A DNA stretch of 64,000 bases from an uncultured Butyricicoccus sp. (GCA_944384745.1 CALWUO010000002.1:62001-126000), one strand, 5' to 3'; positions 53,368 through 63,323 are shown, counted from the first letter of the stretch. The notes: generated from the sequence alone by a model not told the origin. Made by a program: numbers and translations.

Positions 53368-53457
53368 GAATTTCACCTCTCCATTTAAATTGTGTATACA
53401 AAAATAATAAATGCTGCAATTAGCAGCAGAGTAAAAATGCAATTTTACTCAAGATAA

Positions 53458-53487
53458 ATTATACTGATTTTTATGTGTAATAATCAA
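53458..53487 (-). promoter_or_regulatory. Promoter of the rnf operon
   Basis: On the - strand TTGATT and TATAAT are 18 bases apart. The 85-base leader contains two adjacent perfect hairpins, GAGTAAAA/TTTTACTC (about 53430-53451) and TGCTGC/GCAGCA (about 53412-53428). Confidence 0.65.
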
Positions 53488-53627
53488 CATATTTCTTGTG
53501 TAAAAATAGAAACAAAAGATAAAATATAAAAATTTTAACAGTAAAAAAACAAAAGTTACCCAAAATATACCCATTAAAAAATGGTGAGATTTTTCACAAA
53601 TTCACCATTTATTGAGTATATTCGATT

Positions 53628-54692
53628 TCATAGCACAGAAAGTTCAGTTTCAGCTATATTAAGATTGTCAATTTCAAGCATTTGTCCCATTCTTAGATTG
53701 GGTATTTGTAAATTATCAGGAAAAATAATTTGCATTGTACTTCCTCTTTTTTCATTTATAAAAGCTTTAAATACACCACTATGCAGATTTGCAATGCGTT
53801 TAACAACTGAAAGCCCAAAACCAGAGGCTATACCATGACTTTTATCATATCTAAAACTATCCATATCTTGATGGAAGAAGTATTCAGAACCGATTTCATC
53901 TATGCATTCTTTAGCAATTCCTATACCATTATCTGAGATATCTATATAAATCATATCATCTTTTTTATATAATGAAAGCTTAATTTCAGTTACATTCTGT
54001 GCCATCATTGCATTAGAAAGCAAATTAAAAATTGCATGGGTCATAAGTTTTTTATCAAATACAGCTAAAAACTCTTTTGGAGCTTCAATAATAAAATTTA
54101 TATCAAATGAAACTTTTCTGCATTCGCTTAAAATATTAATACATATTGTTACTAAATCATGTAAAGCAACATTCATAGATATATTTAAATCTGTATTATT
54201 TTCTAGCATTTGCAAATGAGTTATTTCTCGATGAATACGAAGTGTATTTTTTTCAATGCTATTTAGTAAGTCAAAATCCAATGATTTACGATTTTTCATT
54301 AGGTTTAACGCTATAAAATTACGTGAAAGTGCGGTAGACAGTTCATATTTAGTGTGTGCAGGCAAGCCTTGAAATAGGTTTTCAGTGGGCATAAAATATA
54401 ACAAAGCACCTTGTTCACATGCTCTTATATCTAAACGATATATATTTGAATCAATAGCTTCTATTGTCTGTATTGGTTCGCCTGTTTTAAGTGTGGTTCT
54501 TAGAGAGTTTGCAGCGGATTCACTTAAAACTTCAAAAATAGGGCGTAAATTAAGCTGTTTAAGCACTTTTTCTGCGGCTGGGGTTTGCGTTATTATATCT
54601 CCTCGTGCAGAAACAAGTACAAAAATGGCACTTTCTGCACACATCATATCTAACATTAGCTCGGAAAGCTGGAAATTTGTGAAATCTGACAT
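53628..54692 (-). CDS. Histidine kinase-like protein lacking the phospho-acceptor His
   Basis: The 354-residue protein has a PAS-like N-terminal sensor region (about 5-100), a dimerisation helix region (about 110-175) and a HATPase domain with the N box NLLSNAMMA, the G1 box SDNGIGIA and the G2 box SGFGLSVVKRI. In the H box the family pattern HELRTPL reads YELSTAL, so the catalytic His is Tyr116. ATP binding seems intact but normal autophosphorylation is not possible. No response regulator gene is next to it. There is no membrane segment. I start at the ATG behind AAGGTG. Confidence 0.85.
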   Translation of the reverse strand: MSDFTNFQLSELMLDMMCAESAIFVLVSARGDIITQTPAAEKVLKQLNLRPIFEVLSESAANSLRTTLKTGEPIQTIEAIDSNIYRLDIRACEQGALLYFMPTENLFQGLPAHTKYELSTALSRNFIALNLMKNRKSLDFDLLNSIEKNTLRIHREITHLQMLENNTDLNISMNVALHDLVTICINILSECRKVSFDINFIIEAPKEFLAVFDKKLMTHAIFNLLSNAMMAQNVTEIKLSLYKKDDMIYIDISDNGIGIAKECIDEIGSEYFFHQDMDSFRYDKSHGIASGFGLSVVKRIANLHSGVFKAFINEKRGSTMQIIFPDNLQIPNLRMGQMLEIDNLNIAETELSVL

Positions 54693-54862
54693 ATAAAGCA
54701 CCTTTTTAATTTATTTTTATCTTGCATAATTATCAAAAGAGTTATACATAATTGACCAAAAATGTGCCAACATATTATTATTATAACATCATAGCTGTAT
54801 AGTTTGCAAAGAATATTGTGGAAAAAAAGAAAGAAATTTGACACACTTTTCACAAATTGCTC

Positions 54863-54892
54863 TTGCAGAAATGCCACACTATGGTTTATAAT
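54863..54892 (+). promoter_or_regulatory. Probable promoter of gap
   Basis: TTGCAG and TATAAT are separated by 18 bases, about 45 bases before the start codon. Confidence 0.6.
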
Positions 54893-54902
54893 ATATCCAT
54901 AA

Positions 54903-55967
<1,065 letters not shown>

Positions 55968-55993
55968 TTCCTTGTTTACTACCGAATAAATTT

Positions 55994-56028
55994 AACACCT
56001 CTAACCCAATGTTAGAGGTGTTTTTTTT
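55994..56028. terminator. Strong terminator after gap, possibly bidirectional
   Basis: AACACCTCTAAC pairs perfectly with GTTAGAGGTGTT and is followed by a run of T, in front of the convergent gene ending at 56027. Confidence 0.9.
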
Positions 56029-57346
56029 ATATTATTTTCTTGTTTTTACTTGTGAATATACAAGCATATAATAAAACAAATGCAAAGTAAAATCCTGATG
56101 TAACACTAAAAAGAGTATGTCCAGCCATCGCTAAATAACCAACTGTTAAACCAAGTGAAATAGTACAACAAAAACATGTATAAGAAAAATTTTTAAAAAC
56201 ATTATATATCACTTGTAAACCACTTTTAATATATAACCATAACATTGTTACTGTCCCTAATAAACCATAATATAAAACAACTTCTGGTATATCCATCTCT
56301 ATTATCTTTTGTTGTGTACCTCTACTTATGCCAAAAAATAATGACAACGGCAAATGGGATTTAAAATATATAATTGCATTTTTTAACTTATCTGTTCTAC
56401 CACTAAACACCATTGCTTGTGTTCCAGCAGTTTCTGCATATTTTCCTGTAACATCAAATGATAATATTATAGAATTATATAATCCACCATTTGTTATTAT
56501 GCATGAAATTAAAAATAAAACAAATGTGCATAAGACAGATAATATAAATGGTTTTGCGTCTGTTATAGATTTATTGATTATATAATATATAAATTGATAT
56601 ACAAATATAAATATGTAAGTTACAATTATAGCCAAAAATGCAGTTTTTGTGCCAATTATAAGTAAGGAAACTGTACAACAAGCAGGAGTTATCAATAAAA
56701 TTATATTCATTTTGTTGTTTTTATTATAATATTTTTGCAATATGGCAAATGACAATGGTAATAGTAACATTAAAAGTGCAGTAACATCATTTCCAGAAAA
56801 GAAAAATCCTCTACAACCACGATACCCAAGTTTATCTGAATATGTATAATACCCCATGCCTAAAAAGTATGGTATTATAACAGCTATTGATACTATTATT
56901 ATTGTCCAGCACAAGATAGCGTCAATTTTAAGCCTTAACTTATCATATGATAAGTTACAATCAGAAAAAACATAAAAGTAAGCTAAAAGAGAAAGTAAAT
57001 TAAAACCGAATTTGCAAATATATAATAATTCTTGCATAAAGTCAAAATTTGGTTGACTAAAATTTGTTATAACTGTTAAAATCCATGTTACAAATATAGC
57101 TGAGAAAATTAATAATATTTTAGTCCGCCTTGTATACAAAACATATAAACCCATAATAAGTAACATAATCATTCTAATTATAAAACTTAAACTAAGCGTT
57201 TGGTTAACCACAAGATGAGAGCCATTCCTCATTAGGTCGCCTTCTGAATTTAAATAGAATTGTATTCCAGTTGCTATATCAAGAATTGGACTACATATTA
57301 GAAATATAAAAAATATTTGTTCAAAAACCCGCTTTATATTCTGCAT
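56027..57346 (-). CDS. O-antigen ligase/polymerase-like membrane protein
   Basis: The 439-residue protein is almost wholly hydrophobic, with 11-12 helices and one larger extracytoplasmic loop (about 290-340). Its layout and segments such as FSGNDVTALLMLLLPLSFA and LLIIGTKTAFLAIIV resemble Wzy_C (O-antigen ligase/polymerase) proteins, which join polysaccharide units outside the membrane. No other polysaccharide gene is next to it, so it is an orphan. I start at the ATG at 57346 behind AAAGGTGG. Base composition is slightly more AT-rich than the neighbours. Confidence 0.75.
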   Translation of the reverse strand: MQNIKRVFEQIFFIFLICSPILDIATGIQFYLNSEGDLMRNGSHLVVNQTLSLSFIIRMIMLLIMGLYVLYTRRTKILLIFSAIFVTWILTVITNFSQPNFDFMQELLYICKFGFNLLSLLAYFYVFSDCNLSYDKLRLKIDAILCWTIIIVSIAVIIPYFLGMGYYTYSDKLGYRGCRGFFFSGNDVTALLMLLLPLSFAILQKYYNKNNKMNIILLITPACCTVSLLIIGTKTAFLAIIVTYIFIFVYQFIYYIINKSITDAKPFILSVLCTFVLFLISCIITNGGLYNSIILSFDVTGKYAETAGTQAMVFSGRTDKLKNAIIYFKSHLPLSLFFGISRGTQQKIIEMDIPEVVLYYGLLGTVTMLWLYIKSGLQVIYNVFKNFSYTCFCCTISLGLTVGYLAMAGHTLFSVTSGFYFAFVLLYACIFTSKNKKII

Positions 57347-57428
57347 TAAACCACCTTTTCCATTAAAGTATAAATACTTTATAAAGTATACCACATACTT
57401 TTTACTGTTACAACCTAACCATTATTTA

Positions 57429-57461
57429 TAAAAAAACCGTTTCTAAAGTTATAGAAACGGC
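57429..57461 (-). terminator. Intrinsic terminator after the ferritin-like gene
   Basis: On the - strand CCGTTTCTA pairs perfectly with TAGAAACGG, and seven T follow. Confidence 0.87.
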
Positions 57462-57468
57462 TTAGGTT

Positions 57469-57978
57469 TTAATTATTAATTGAATTGTTAAATAGATTTA
57501 TATGATGTTCAGTATCTTTTATAATTCTGTCAATGAGTTGCTTTGGCTGGGTTTCTAAAATATTTGAATTTAATATTGTTTTATATTGTTTTAAAACTTG
57601 CCTTTCACAAAGTATAGAATTATCAAGCATTCTATTTGGATTTTTTTCATAGTAAACATTGCCTGCTGACCAAGAAATGCCCCTTCCTCCAATGTATGAT
57701 ATAAATCTAGGTTCACCACCATAACAGCATATAAGACGCCCTAAATGTCTTATATGTTGCATTTGGTCATTTGCGGCTGAGTCAAATAGCTCAGATAAAA
57801 ACATATTATTTTGTTCTCTTAAAACCATTGCTTGATATAGGTATTGATTGAGCAATGTAAGTTCACTATCTCTACCACCATAAACAGAAAATAATGCCCT
57901 GACCAGTTGTGGATTAGGTGCTTGTTTATCAAGCTTTGGCCAGCCTTCTGTTAACATTTTATACACAGAGTTATTCAC
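57469..57978 (-). CDS. Ferritin-like protein
   Basis: The 169-residue protein is a four-helix bundle of the ferritin-like/bacterioferritin-type superfamily. The candidate di-iron ligands are the Glu in GGRDSELTLLNQYLYQ, the Asp-His in ANDQMQHIRHL, the Glu in LCERQVLKQYK and the Glu-His in KDTEHHINLF. It resembles Clostridia proteins annotated only as ferritin-like or spore-coat-like (CotF/YhcN-type layout cannot be excluded). Iron storage or oxidative-stress defence is a reasonable guess, not proven. Confidence 0.75.
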   Translation of the reverse strand: MNNSVYKMLTEGWPKLDKQAPNPQLVRALFSVYGGRDSELTLLNQYLYQAMVLREQNNMFLSELFDSAANDQMQHIRHLGRLICCYGGEPRFISYIGGRGISWSAGNVYYEKNPNRMLDNSILCERQVLKQYKTILNSNILETQPKQLIDRIIKDTEHHINLFNNSINN

Positions 57979-58129
57979 AGGATTTTACCTCCATTTTAAA
58001 ATTTTATAAGTATACATGATGAAAGTTTAAAAATAAATTTTTTAATTTCGTTTATTGTGCCAAAAGATGTAACCACTTCTTGACAAGCCAGTTCAAAGAG
58101 TCTACAATACTAAGTACCGTCTGATATAT

Positions 58130-58147
58130 AGCACTATATATTGTGCT
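58130..58147 (+). promoter_or_regulatory. NrdR box upstream of nrdD
   Basis: The perfect palindrome AGCACTATATATTGTGCT contains the NrdR consensus (ACACTATATATTGT-like core) and lies about 100 bases before nrdD. NrdR, the ATP/dATP-sensing repressor, usually binds two such sites about three helical turns apart; a second convincing one was not found. Confidence 0.75.
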
Positions 58148-58245
58148 ACGAACAGATGTTTTATACGAAATTTTGTGAATATTGCGTTTTTTTGAACTTT
58201 TTTCACTTTTAAACGCAGTATGGGTGGAAAGGACAGACAGGATAA

Positions 58246-60564
58246 ATGGTTAAGCAAATCGTCAAGCGTGACGGCAGAACAGTAGACTTTGAACGCAAAA
58301 AAATTGCAGATGCGATATTTAGTGCGGCTAAGGCTATGGGTGGGCAAGATTATGAAACTGCACAAAATCTTGCAGCCGAGGTTGAGAAAATGTTAGAGGA
58401 CGAATTGCTTTGTTGTCCAACAGTTGAACAGGTTCAGGATACAGTTGAAAAAGTGCTGGTTGAAACTGGTCACGCTCGCACAGCTAAAAAATATATCCTT
58501 TATCGTGATGAGCGTACAAGAGTGCGTGAAATGAACACCAGACTTATGAAAGTTTATGAGGATTTAACCTTTAAGTCATCTTTGGAAAATGATGTTAAAC
58601 GTGAAAATGCCAATATAGATGGCGACACTGCTATGGGAACTATGCTTAAATATGGCTCTGAGGGTGCTAAACAGTTCTATGATATGTTTATCTTAGACCC
58701 AGAACAGGCAAAAGCACATAGAGAAGGTGACATTCATATACATGATATGGATTTTTTAACACTTACAACTACTTGTTGTCAAATTGATTTGTTAAAACTA
58801 TTTAAAGATGGTTTTTGCACAGGTCATGGCTTTTTAAGAGAACCTAATGACATTAGGTCTTATTCTGCTCTCGCTTGTATTGCTATACAGTCAAACCAAA
58901 ATGACCAGCATGGCGGTCAAAGTGTTCCAAATTTTGATTATTCAATGGCTCCTGGAGTTAAAAAAACTTTCCGTAAATGCTTTACTGATAATTTAGTAAA
59001 AGCAATAGAGATATATTTAGAACAAGATGACGGTGAAATGCTTGGTAAGGGTATAATCAGTAAATGTGAAATACAAACTGGTGTCTGGCCATGTATAGCG
59101 GGTAATAACGGTTTTGATGAAGCTGTTAAAGCCGAGCTTGAAAAACATACTGATGATAAAACCGCAGGTAAAATAATGCATTTTGTGAGAAAATATGCTT
59201 TGAAAGAAGTAAAGAGAAATACTTATCAAGCAATGGAAGCATTAGTGCATAATCTAAACACTATGCATTCCCGTGCAGGTGCTCAAATTCCGTTTTCCTC
59301 CCTTAACTATGGCACTGATACCTCACCAGAAGGCAGACTTGTAATGGAATGTCTTTTAATGGCTACATATGATGGTTTGGGAAATGGTGAAACTTCTATA
59401 TTCCCAATACACATTTTTAAGGTCAAAGAGGGTGTTAACTTTAACCCTGATGACCCTAACTATGATTTGTTTAAACTCGCTATGAAAGTTTCTGCAAAAC
59501 GTATGTTTCCTAACTTCTCTTTTATTGATGCTCCATTTAATCTAAAATACTATAAGCCTAATCACCCAGAAACTGAATGTGCTTATATGGGTTGTCGTAC
59601 CCGTGTTTTAGGCAATGTTTATGACCCATCAAGAGAAATTGTAAATGGTCGTGGCAATCTAAGTTTTACATCTATAAATCTGCCAAGAATTGCAATTTTA
59701 AGCAATGGTGATGTTGATTTATTCTTTAAACAACTAGATGAAAAAATTGACCTTGTTATTAAACAGCTACTTGATAGATTTAAAATACAAAGTCAAAAGA
59801 AAGTACGCAACTATCCATTTTTAATGGGACAAGGTGTATGGATTGATTCTGATAAACTAAATCCAGATGATGAAGTTGGTGAAGTTTTAAAGCATGGCAC
59901 TTTAACCTGTGGTTTTATAGGTCTTGCTGAATGTCTTAAAGCTCTTATGGGCGTACACCATGGCGAAAGCAAACAGGCTCAAGAATTGGGACTAAAAATA
60001 GTTAAACACATGCGTGAGCGTATGGACCAAGCAGCAGATAAGTATAAATTAAACTTCTCTTTAATCGCTACACCAGCAGAGGGTCTTTCAGGTAGGTTTG
60101 TTAAAATCGACCGTGAACGTTATGGCAGTATTGAAGGTGTTACAGATAGAGATTATTATACAAACTCTTTCCATGTACCTGTTTATTACCCTATAAGTGC
60201 ATTTGAAAAGATAAGAAAAGAAGCACCTTATCATGCTCTGACTAATGGCGGTCATATAAGCTATATTGAACTTGATGGCGACCCAACAAATAACCTTGAA
60301 GCATTTGAACAAATTGTTCGCTATATGAAAGAATGTGGTATAGGTTATGGTGCTATAAATCACCCGATAGACCGTGACCCTGTTTGTGGTTATACAGGTA
60401 TTATAGGTGATGTTTGCCCTCGTTGTGGCAGACGTGAGGGCGAGGGAGTGCCACTTGAAAAACTTAAAAAATTAGGGCTTTATAAAAATTACAATAGCAC
60501 AACTATTGGTTATCACGGTGACCAAAATGAGGAAGCAGACCGCATGCCTAATCCTATTGGATAA
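58246..60564 (+). CDS. nrdD: Anaerobic ribonucleoside-triphosphate reductase NrdD, body without glycyl-radical domain
   Basis: NrdD makes deoxyribonucleotides without oxygen. The 772-residue protein begins with an ATP-cone (about 1-90, VKRDGRTVDFERKKIADAI), then the catalytic barrel (EGDIHIHDMDF, NFDYSMAPGV, CAYMGCRTRVLGN) and zinc-binding Cys in DPVCGYTGIIGDVCPRCGR. It ends with NSTTIGYHGDQNEEADRMPNPIG followed by TAA. The C-terminal glycyl-radical segment present in normal NrdD is missing and is encoded by the next gene. The ATG is preceded by GGAAAGGAC. Confidence 0.94.
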   Translation: MVKQIVKRDGRTVDFERKKIADAIFSAAKAMGGQDYETAQNLAAEVEKMLEDELLCCPTVEQVQDTVEKVLVETGHARTAKKYILYRDERTRVREMNTRLMKVYEDLTFKSSLENDVKRENANIDGDTAMGTMLKYGSEGAKQFYDMFILDPEQAKAHREGDIHIHDMDFLTLTTTCCQIDLLKLFKDGFCTGHGFLREPNDIRSYSALACIAIQSNQNDQHGGQSVPNFDYSMAPGVKKTFRKCFTDNLVKAIEIYLEQDDGEMLGKGIISKCEIQTGVWPCIAGNNGFDEAVKAELEKHTDDKTAGKIMHFVRKYALKEVKRNTYQAMEALVHNLNTMHSRAGAQIPFSSLNYGTDTSPEGRLVMECLLMATYDGLGNGETSIFPIHIFKVKEGVNFNPDDPNYDLFKLAMKVSAKRMFPNFSFIDAPFNLKYYKPNHPETECAYMGCRTRVLGNVYDPSREIVNGRGNLSFTSINLPRIAILSNGDVDLFFKQLDEKIDLVIKQLLDRFKIQSQKKVRNYPFLMGQGVWIDSDKLNPDDEVGEVLKHGTLTCGFIGLAECLKALMGVHHGESKQAQELGLKIVKHMRERMDQAADKYKLNFSLIATPAEGLSGRFVKIDRERYGSIEGVTDRDYYTNSFHVPVYYPISAFEKIRKEAPYHALTNGGHISYIELDGDPTNNLEAFEQIVRYMKECGIGYGAINHPIDRDPVCGYTGIIGDVCPRCGRREGEGVPLEKLKKLGLYKNYNSTTIGYHGDQNEEADRMPNPIG

Positions 60565-60610
60565 TATTTCTTTTGGATAACCGTTTTTTATAAGAAAGGA
60601 TATGATTAAA

Positions 60611-60811
60611 ATGGCAAAAAAGTATCAAGTAACCCAAGTAAATGGCGTTGAAGTTGTTGGCGAAGGTGTAGGATTTGAAAGAATTCGTCGTATAACAGGT
60701 TATCTAGTAGGTACTTTGGATAGATTTAATAACGGAAAACGTGCTGAAGAACATGACAGAGTAAAACATGATGTTTGTGACTGCTCTTTAGCAGATAGCC
60801 GTTCCGCTTAA
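60611..60811 (+). CDS. Small protein carrying the NrdD glycyl-radical segment
   Basis: The 66-residue product contains GVGFERIRRITGYLVGTLDRFNNGKRAEE and RVKH, which is the C-terminal NrdD segment whose RxxGYL Gly carries the radical in activated enzyme. It begins 46 bases after nrdD in another frame, behind its own AGAAAGGA site, and lies two bases before nrdG. It therefore seems to deliver the glycyl radical to the NrdD body in trans, as GrcA (YfiD) does for pyruvate formate-lyase. I chose the ATG at 60611; one at 60602 overlaps the ribosome-binding site. Confidence 0.85.
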   Translation: MAKKYQVTQVNGVEVVGEGVGFERIRRITGYLVGTLDRFNNGKRAEEHDRVKHDVCDCSLADSRSA

Positions 60812-60813
60812 AA

Positions 60814-61323
60814 ATGAAAACAACTCTTAATATTGCAGGTATAGTTAAAGAGTCAATAGTAGATGGTCCATCAATAAGATTTACTATCTTTGTTCAAGGC
60901 TGTCCACATAATTGCCTTGGCTGTCACAACCCACAAACACATGACTTTAAAGGTGGAAAACAAATTTCCATAGATGAAATTATAACCACATTGGAAGATA
61001 TGCCTTATATTTCAGGTGTTACTTTTTCAGGTGGCGAACCTTTTTGTCAAGCAGAGGCATTATATAATCTGGCTACGCATTTAAAACAAATGAATAAACA
61101 TTTGATGTGTTACACAGGCTATACTTTTGAAGAACTTATAAATAAAAATGATAAATATACAAATTTACTGCTTTCTCAACTGGATTTATTAGTTGATGGT
61201 AGATTTGAGCAGGACAAAAAAAGTCTTGAATTAAAATTCCGTGGAAGTAGTAATCAACGTATATTAGATGTTAAAAAATCTCTTATGGAGGCTCAACCTG
61301 TTTGGGCAGAACAATATAAGTAA
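60814..61323 (+). CDS. nrdG: Anaerobic ribonucleotide reductase activating protein NrdG
   Basis: NrdG is a radical SAM enzyme that makes the glycyl radical on NrdD. The 169-residue protein has the [4Fe-4S] motif GCPHNCLGCHN (Cys-x3-Cys-x2-Cys, about residues 26-36) and VTFSGGEPFCQ (about 69-79), which binds S-adenosylmethionine. It directly follows the separate glycyl-radical gene, which fits its job. Confidence 0.95.
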   Translation: MKTTLNIAGIVKESIVDGPSIRFTIFVQGCPHNCLGCHNPQTHDFKGGKQISIDEIITTLEDMPYISGVTFSGGEPFCQAEALYNLATHLKQMNKHLMCYTGYTFEELINKNDKYTNLLLSQLDLLVDGRFEQDKKSLELKFRGSSNQRILDVKKSLMEAQPVWAEQYK

Positions 61324-61337
61324 TCATAATAAAAATA

Positions 61338-61376
61338 AATCCCCTTTCCGTAAATAGTATGTGAGAGGGGATTTTG
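61338..61376 (+). terminator. Intrinsic terminator of the nrd operon
   Basis: AATCCCCT pairs with AGGGGATT across a 20-base centre and is followed by T. Confidence 0.78.
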
Positions 61377-61434
61377 TTATGCTAAACTTATGGTATAATA
61401 TGGTATAATATTTTATTTTAAGGAATGATGAAAT

Positions 61435-62184
61435 TTGTCTACTGTAACCCTTGAGCGAGTATCACACAAAAAACAACGTTATTTCATTATAGATACAATT
61501 CGTGGTTTTGCGGTTATAAATATGATTTTATATCATTTATGTTGGAATATTGATAATTTAACAGATATAAAATTAAATTGGTATCACACAAACTTAGCGG
61601 CATTGTGGCAATTTTTTATATGCGGAACATTTCTTTTATTAGCAGGATTTTGCATAAGGTTTTCCTCACATATTTTAAAACACACAATTATTCTTGCAAT
61701 ATGTGCAATGTTAATAACTTTGGTTACTTCTATAACTGGAGATAAAACATTGATTGTGTTTGGAATACTTCACTGTATGACACTATGTTTTATAATTTTT
61801 ATGTTAACTAAAAGATTTATAAATAAAATTCCAGCTAAGACAGGACTTTGTATATGTATTTTATTATTTGCTATTACATATAATATTCCTAATGGATATT
61901 TAGGTTTTTCTAAAATTTCTGTATATCTTCCAAAAGGTTGGTATGTTTCATATTGGTTATCACTTTTAGGGTTATTATCTCCAGATTTTCGTTCTGCTGA
62001 TTATTTTCCGATTTTTCCATATTTATTTCTATTTCTGGCGGGATATTATCTGTCTAAATTAAATTTTAGTATTAAAAAAGATATAAATATAAAATTTTTG
62101 ACTTTTATAGGTCAACATAGCTTGATTATTTATTTAATTCATCAGCCAATTTTATATATTTTAATGTTTCCAATTATAAAATAA
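61435..62184 (+). CDS. Membrane acyltransferase-like protein (HGSNAT/DUF1624 type)
   Basis: The 249-residue protein has seven to eight helices and the N-terminal pattern RYFIIDTIRGFAVINMILYHLCWNID, typical of the HGSNAT/DUF1624 membrane acyltransferase group, whose conserved Arg and His lie there. Members transfer acyl groups across the membrane to sugars or polysaccharides in some cases; here the substrate is unknown. It starts at a TTG behind AAGGAATGA. It is not linked to a polysaccharide gene set. Confidence 0.78.
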   Translation: MSTVTLERVSHKKQRYFIIDTIRGFAVINMILYHLCWNIDNLTDIKLNWYHTNLAALWQFFICGTFLLLAGFCIRFSSHILKHTIILAICAMLITLVTSITGDKTLIVFGILHCMTLCFIIFMLTKRFINKIPAKTGLCICILLFAITYNIPNGYLGFSKISVYLPKGWYVSYWLSLLGLLSPDFRSADYFPIFPYLFLFLAGYYLSKLNFSIKKDINIKFLTFIGQHSLIIYLIHQPILYILMFPIIK

Positions 62185-62186
62185 AA

Positions 62187-62212
62187 AAAATCCACCTTTA
62201 GGTGGATTTTAA
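62187..62212. terminator. Bidirectional terminator
   Basis: AAAATCCACC pairs perfectly with GGTGGATTTT around TTTA, with A and T runs on its two sides, between convergent genes. Confidence 0.85.
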
Positions 62213-62871
62213 AATACACAATATTGAGCCATATATGCTTCCATCTGTGGAAGAATATCAGCATAAGTGCCTTGCTCTTTGAGATATTCATAAATATCAC
62301 GCACTGTAATTAGAGAGTGAACTTTAATTCCAAATTCTTCTCCAACTTCCATAACAGCGGTTTTGCCTGCGGTTTGACCTACTTCACAACGGTTTACAGA
62401 TATAAACATATCAGTAACTTTTACATCTGCACAGCCAGTTAATACAGGCATTGTCTCACGGATAGCAGTACCAGCAGTTATAACATCTTCAATAATAATA
62501 ACTCTATCGCCATCTTGTGGTTTATAACCTACAATGCTACCGCCCTCGCCATGGTCTTTAACTTCCTTACGGTTGAAGAAAAATGGTTTGTCAATACCAT
62601 AATTACGAGCTAATGCACCAGAAGTTGAAGTTGCAAGTGGTATACCTTTATATGCAGGGCCAAACATTGCATCAAAATTATCACCGATTGCTTCTTTGAT
62701 AGCGGCTGCATAAAATTCACCTAAACGTGAGTTTTGAAGACCTGTTTTATAGTTGCCTGTGTTTACAAAATATGGGGTTTGTCTGCCGGACTTTGTTACA
62801 AAGCTACCAAAACGCAGTACATCAGCACTCATCATAAATTCAATAAATTCTTTTTTCTGAGCAGAAAGCAT
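62209..62871 (-). CDS. pyrE: Orotate phosphoribosyltransferase
   Basis: PyrE joins orotate to phosphoribosyl pyrophosphate to make OMP in pyrimidine synthesis. The 220-residue protein has the PRPP-binding motif RVIIIEDVITAGTAIRET (about residues 117-135) and the FGPAYKGIPLA segment. I start at the ATG at 62871, nine bases after the AAGGA that overlaps the stop of the preceding Rrf2 gene. No other pyrimidine gene is nearby; it is coupled to the regulator instead. Confidence 0.94.
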   Translation of the reverse strand: MLSAQKKEFIEFMMSADVLRFGSFVTKSGRQTPYFVNTGNYKTGLQNSRLGEFYAAAIKEAIGDNFDAMFGPAYKGIPLATSTSGALARNYGIDKPFFFNRKEVKDHGEGGSIVGYKPQDGDRVIIIEDVITAGTAIRETMPVLTGCADVKVTDMFISVNRCEVGQTAGKTAVMEVGEEFGIKVHSLITVRDIYEYLKEQGTYADILPQMEAYMAQYCVF

Positions 62872-62876
62872 TATTT

Positions 62877-63323
62877 TCAATCCTTTACAATAAAATTATT
62901 ATTCTTTTTAATATCTTTATGTTGATTTACTAAATCTTCTAAGGTTATATTATCAACATAATTATTTATAACCTGTGCAAAACCATTCCAAAATGATATA
63001 GTAGAACAATTATCATTTCTAGGGCAAACAGCAGCATTTTTTTCAAGACATGCGATAGGTGCAAGACCACCTTCTGTAACACGCAGAATTTCACCAGCAG
63101 TATAAGAGCTTGCAGGTTTAGAAAGACGATAACCGCCTTGTGCACCACGAACAGAACGCAAAAGCCCTGCACGGCTAAGTTGATTTACAATTTGCTCAAG
63201 ATATTTTATAGATATGCCTTGACGAGAAGAAATTTCTTTTAGCGGAATGAAACTCCCGTGGTCATGTTCCGCAAGGTCAATCATAAGTCTGAGTGCATAT
63301 CGTCCTTTTGTGGAAACTTTCAT
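62877..63323 (-). CDS. Rrf2 family transcriptional regulator with three cysteines
   Basis: The 148-residue protein has the Rrf2 winged helix (MKVSTKGRYALRLMIDLA, then GISIKYLEQIVNQLSRAGLLRSVRGAQGGY) and a Cys triad at residues 92, 100 and 106 (spacing x7, x5), like the cluster-binding loop of IscR. That suggests iron-sulfur or redox sensing, while CymR-type members without a cluster lack such a triad. It is the first gene of a unit with pyrE, with four bases between the stop and the pyrE start region. Target genes are not known. Confidence 0.9.
   Translation of the reverse strand: MKVSTKGRYALRLMIDLAEHDHGSFIPLKEISSRQGISIKYLEQIVNQLSRAGLLRSVRGAQGGYRLSKPASSYTAGEILRVTEGGLAPIACLEKNAAVCPRNDNCSTISFWNGFAQVINNYVDNITLEDLVNQHKDIKKNNNFIVKD

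Noticed and set aside
54838..54843. TTGACA as the -35 of gap
   Set aside because: It lies more than 40 bases before the only good -10 (TATAAT at 54887), so TTGCAG at 54863 is the better partner.
58099..58116. A second NrdR box about 31 bases from the first
   Set aside because: The sequence matches fewer than half the positions of the clear box at 58130-58147.
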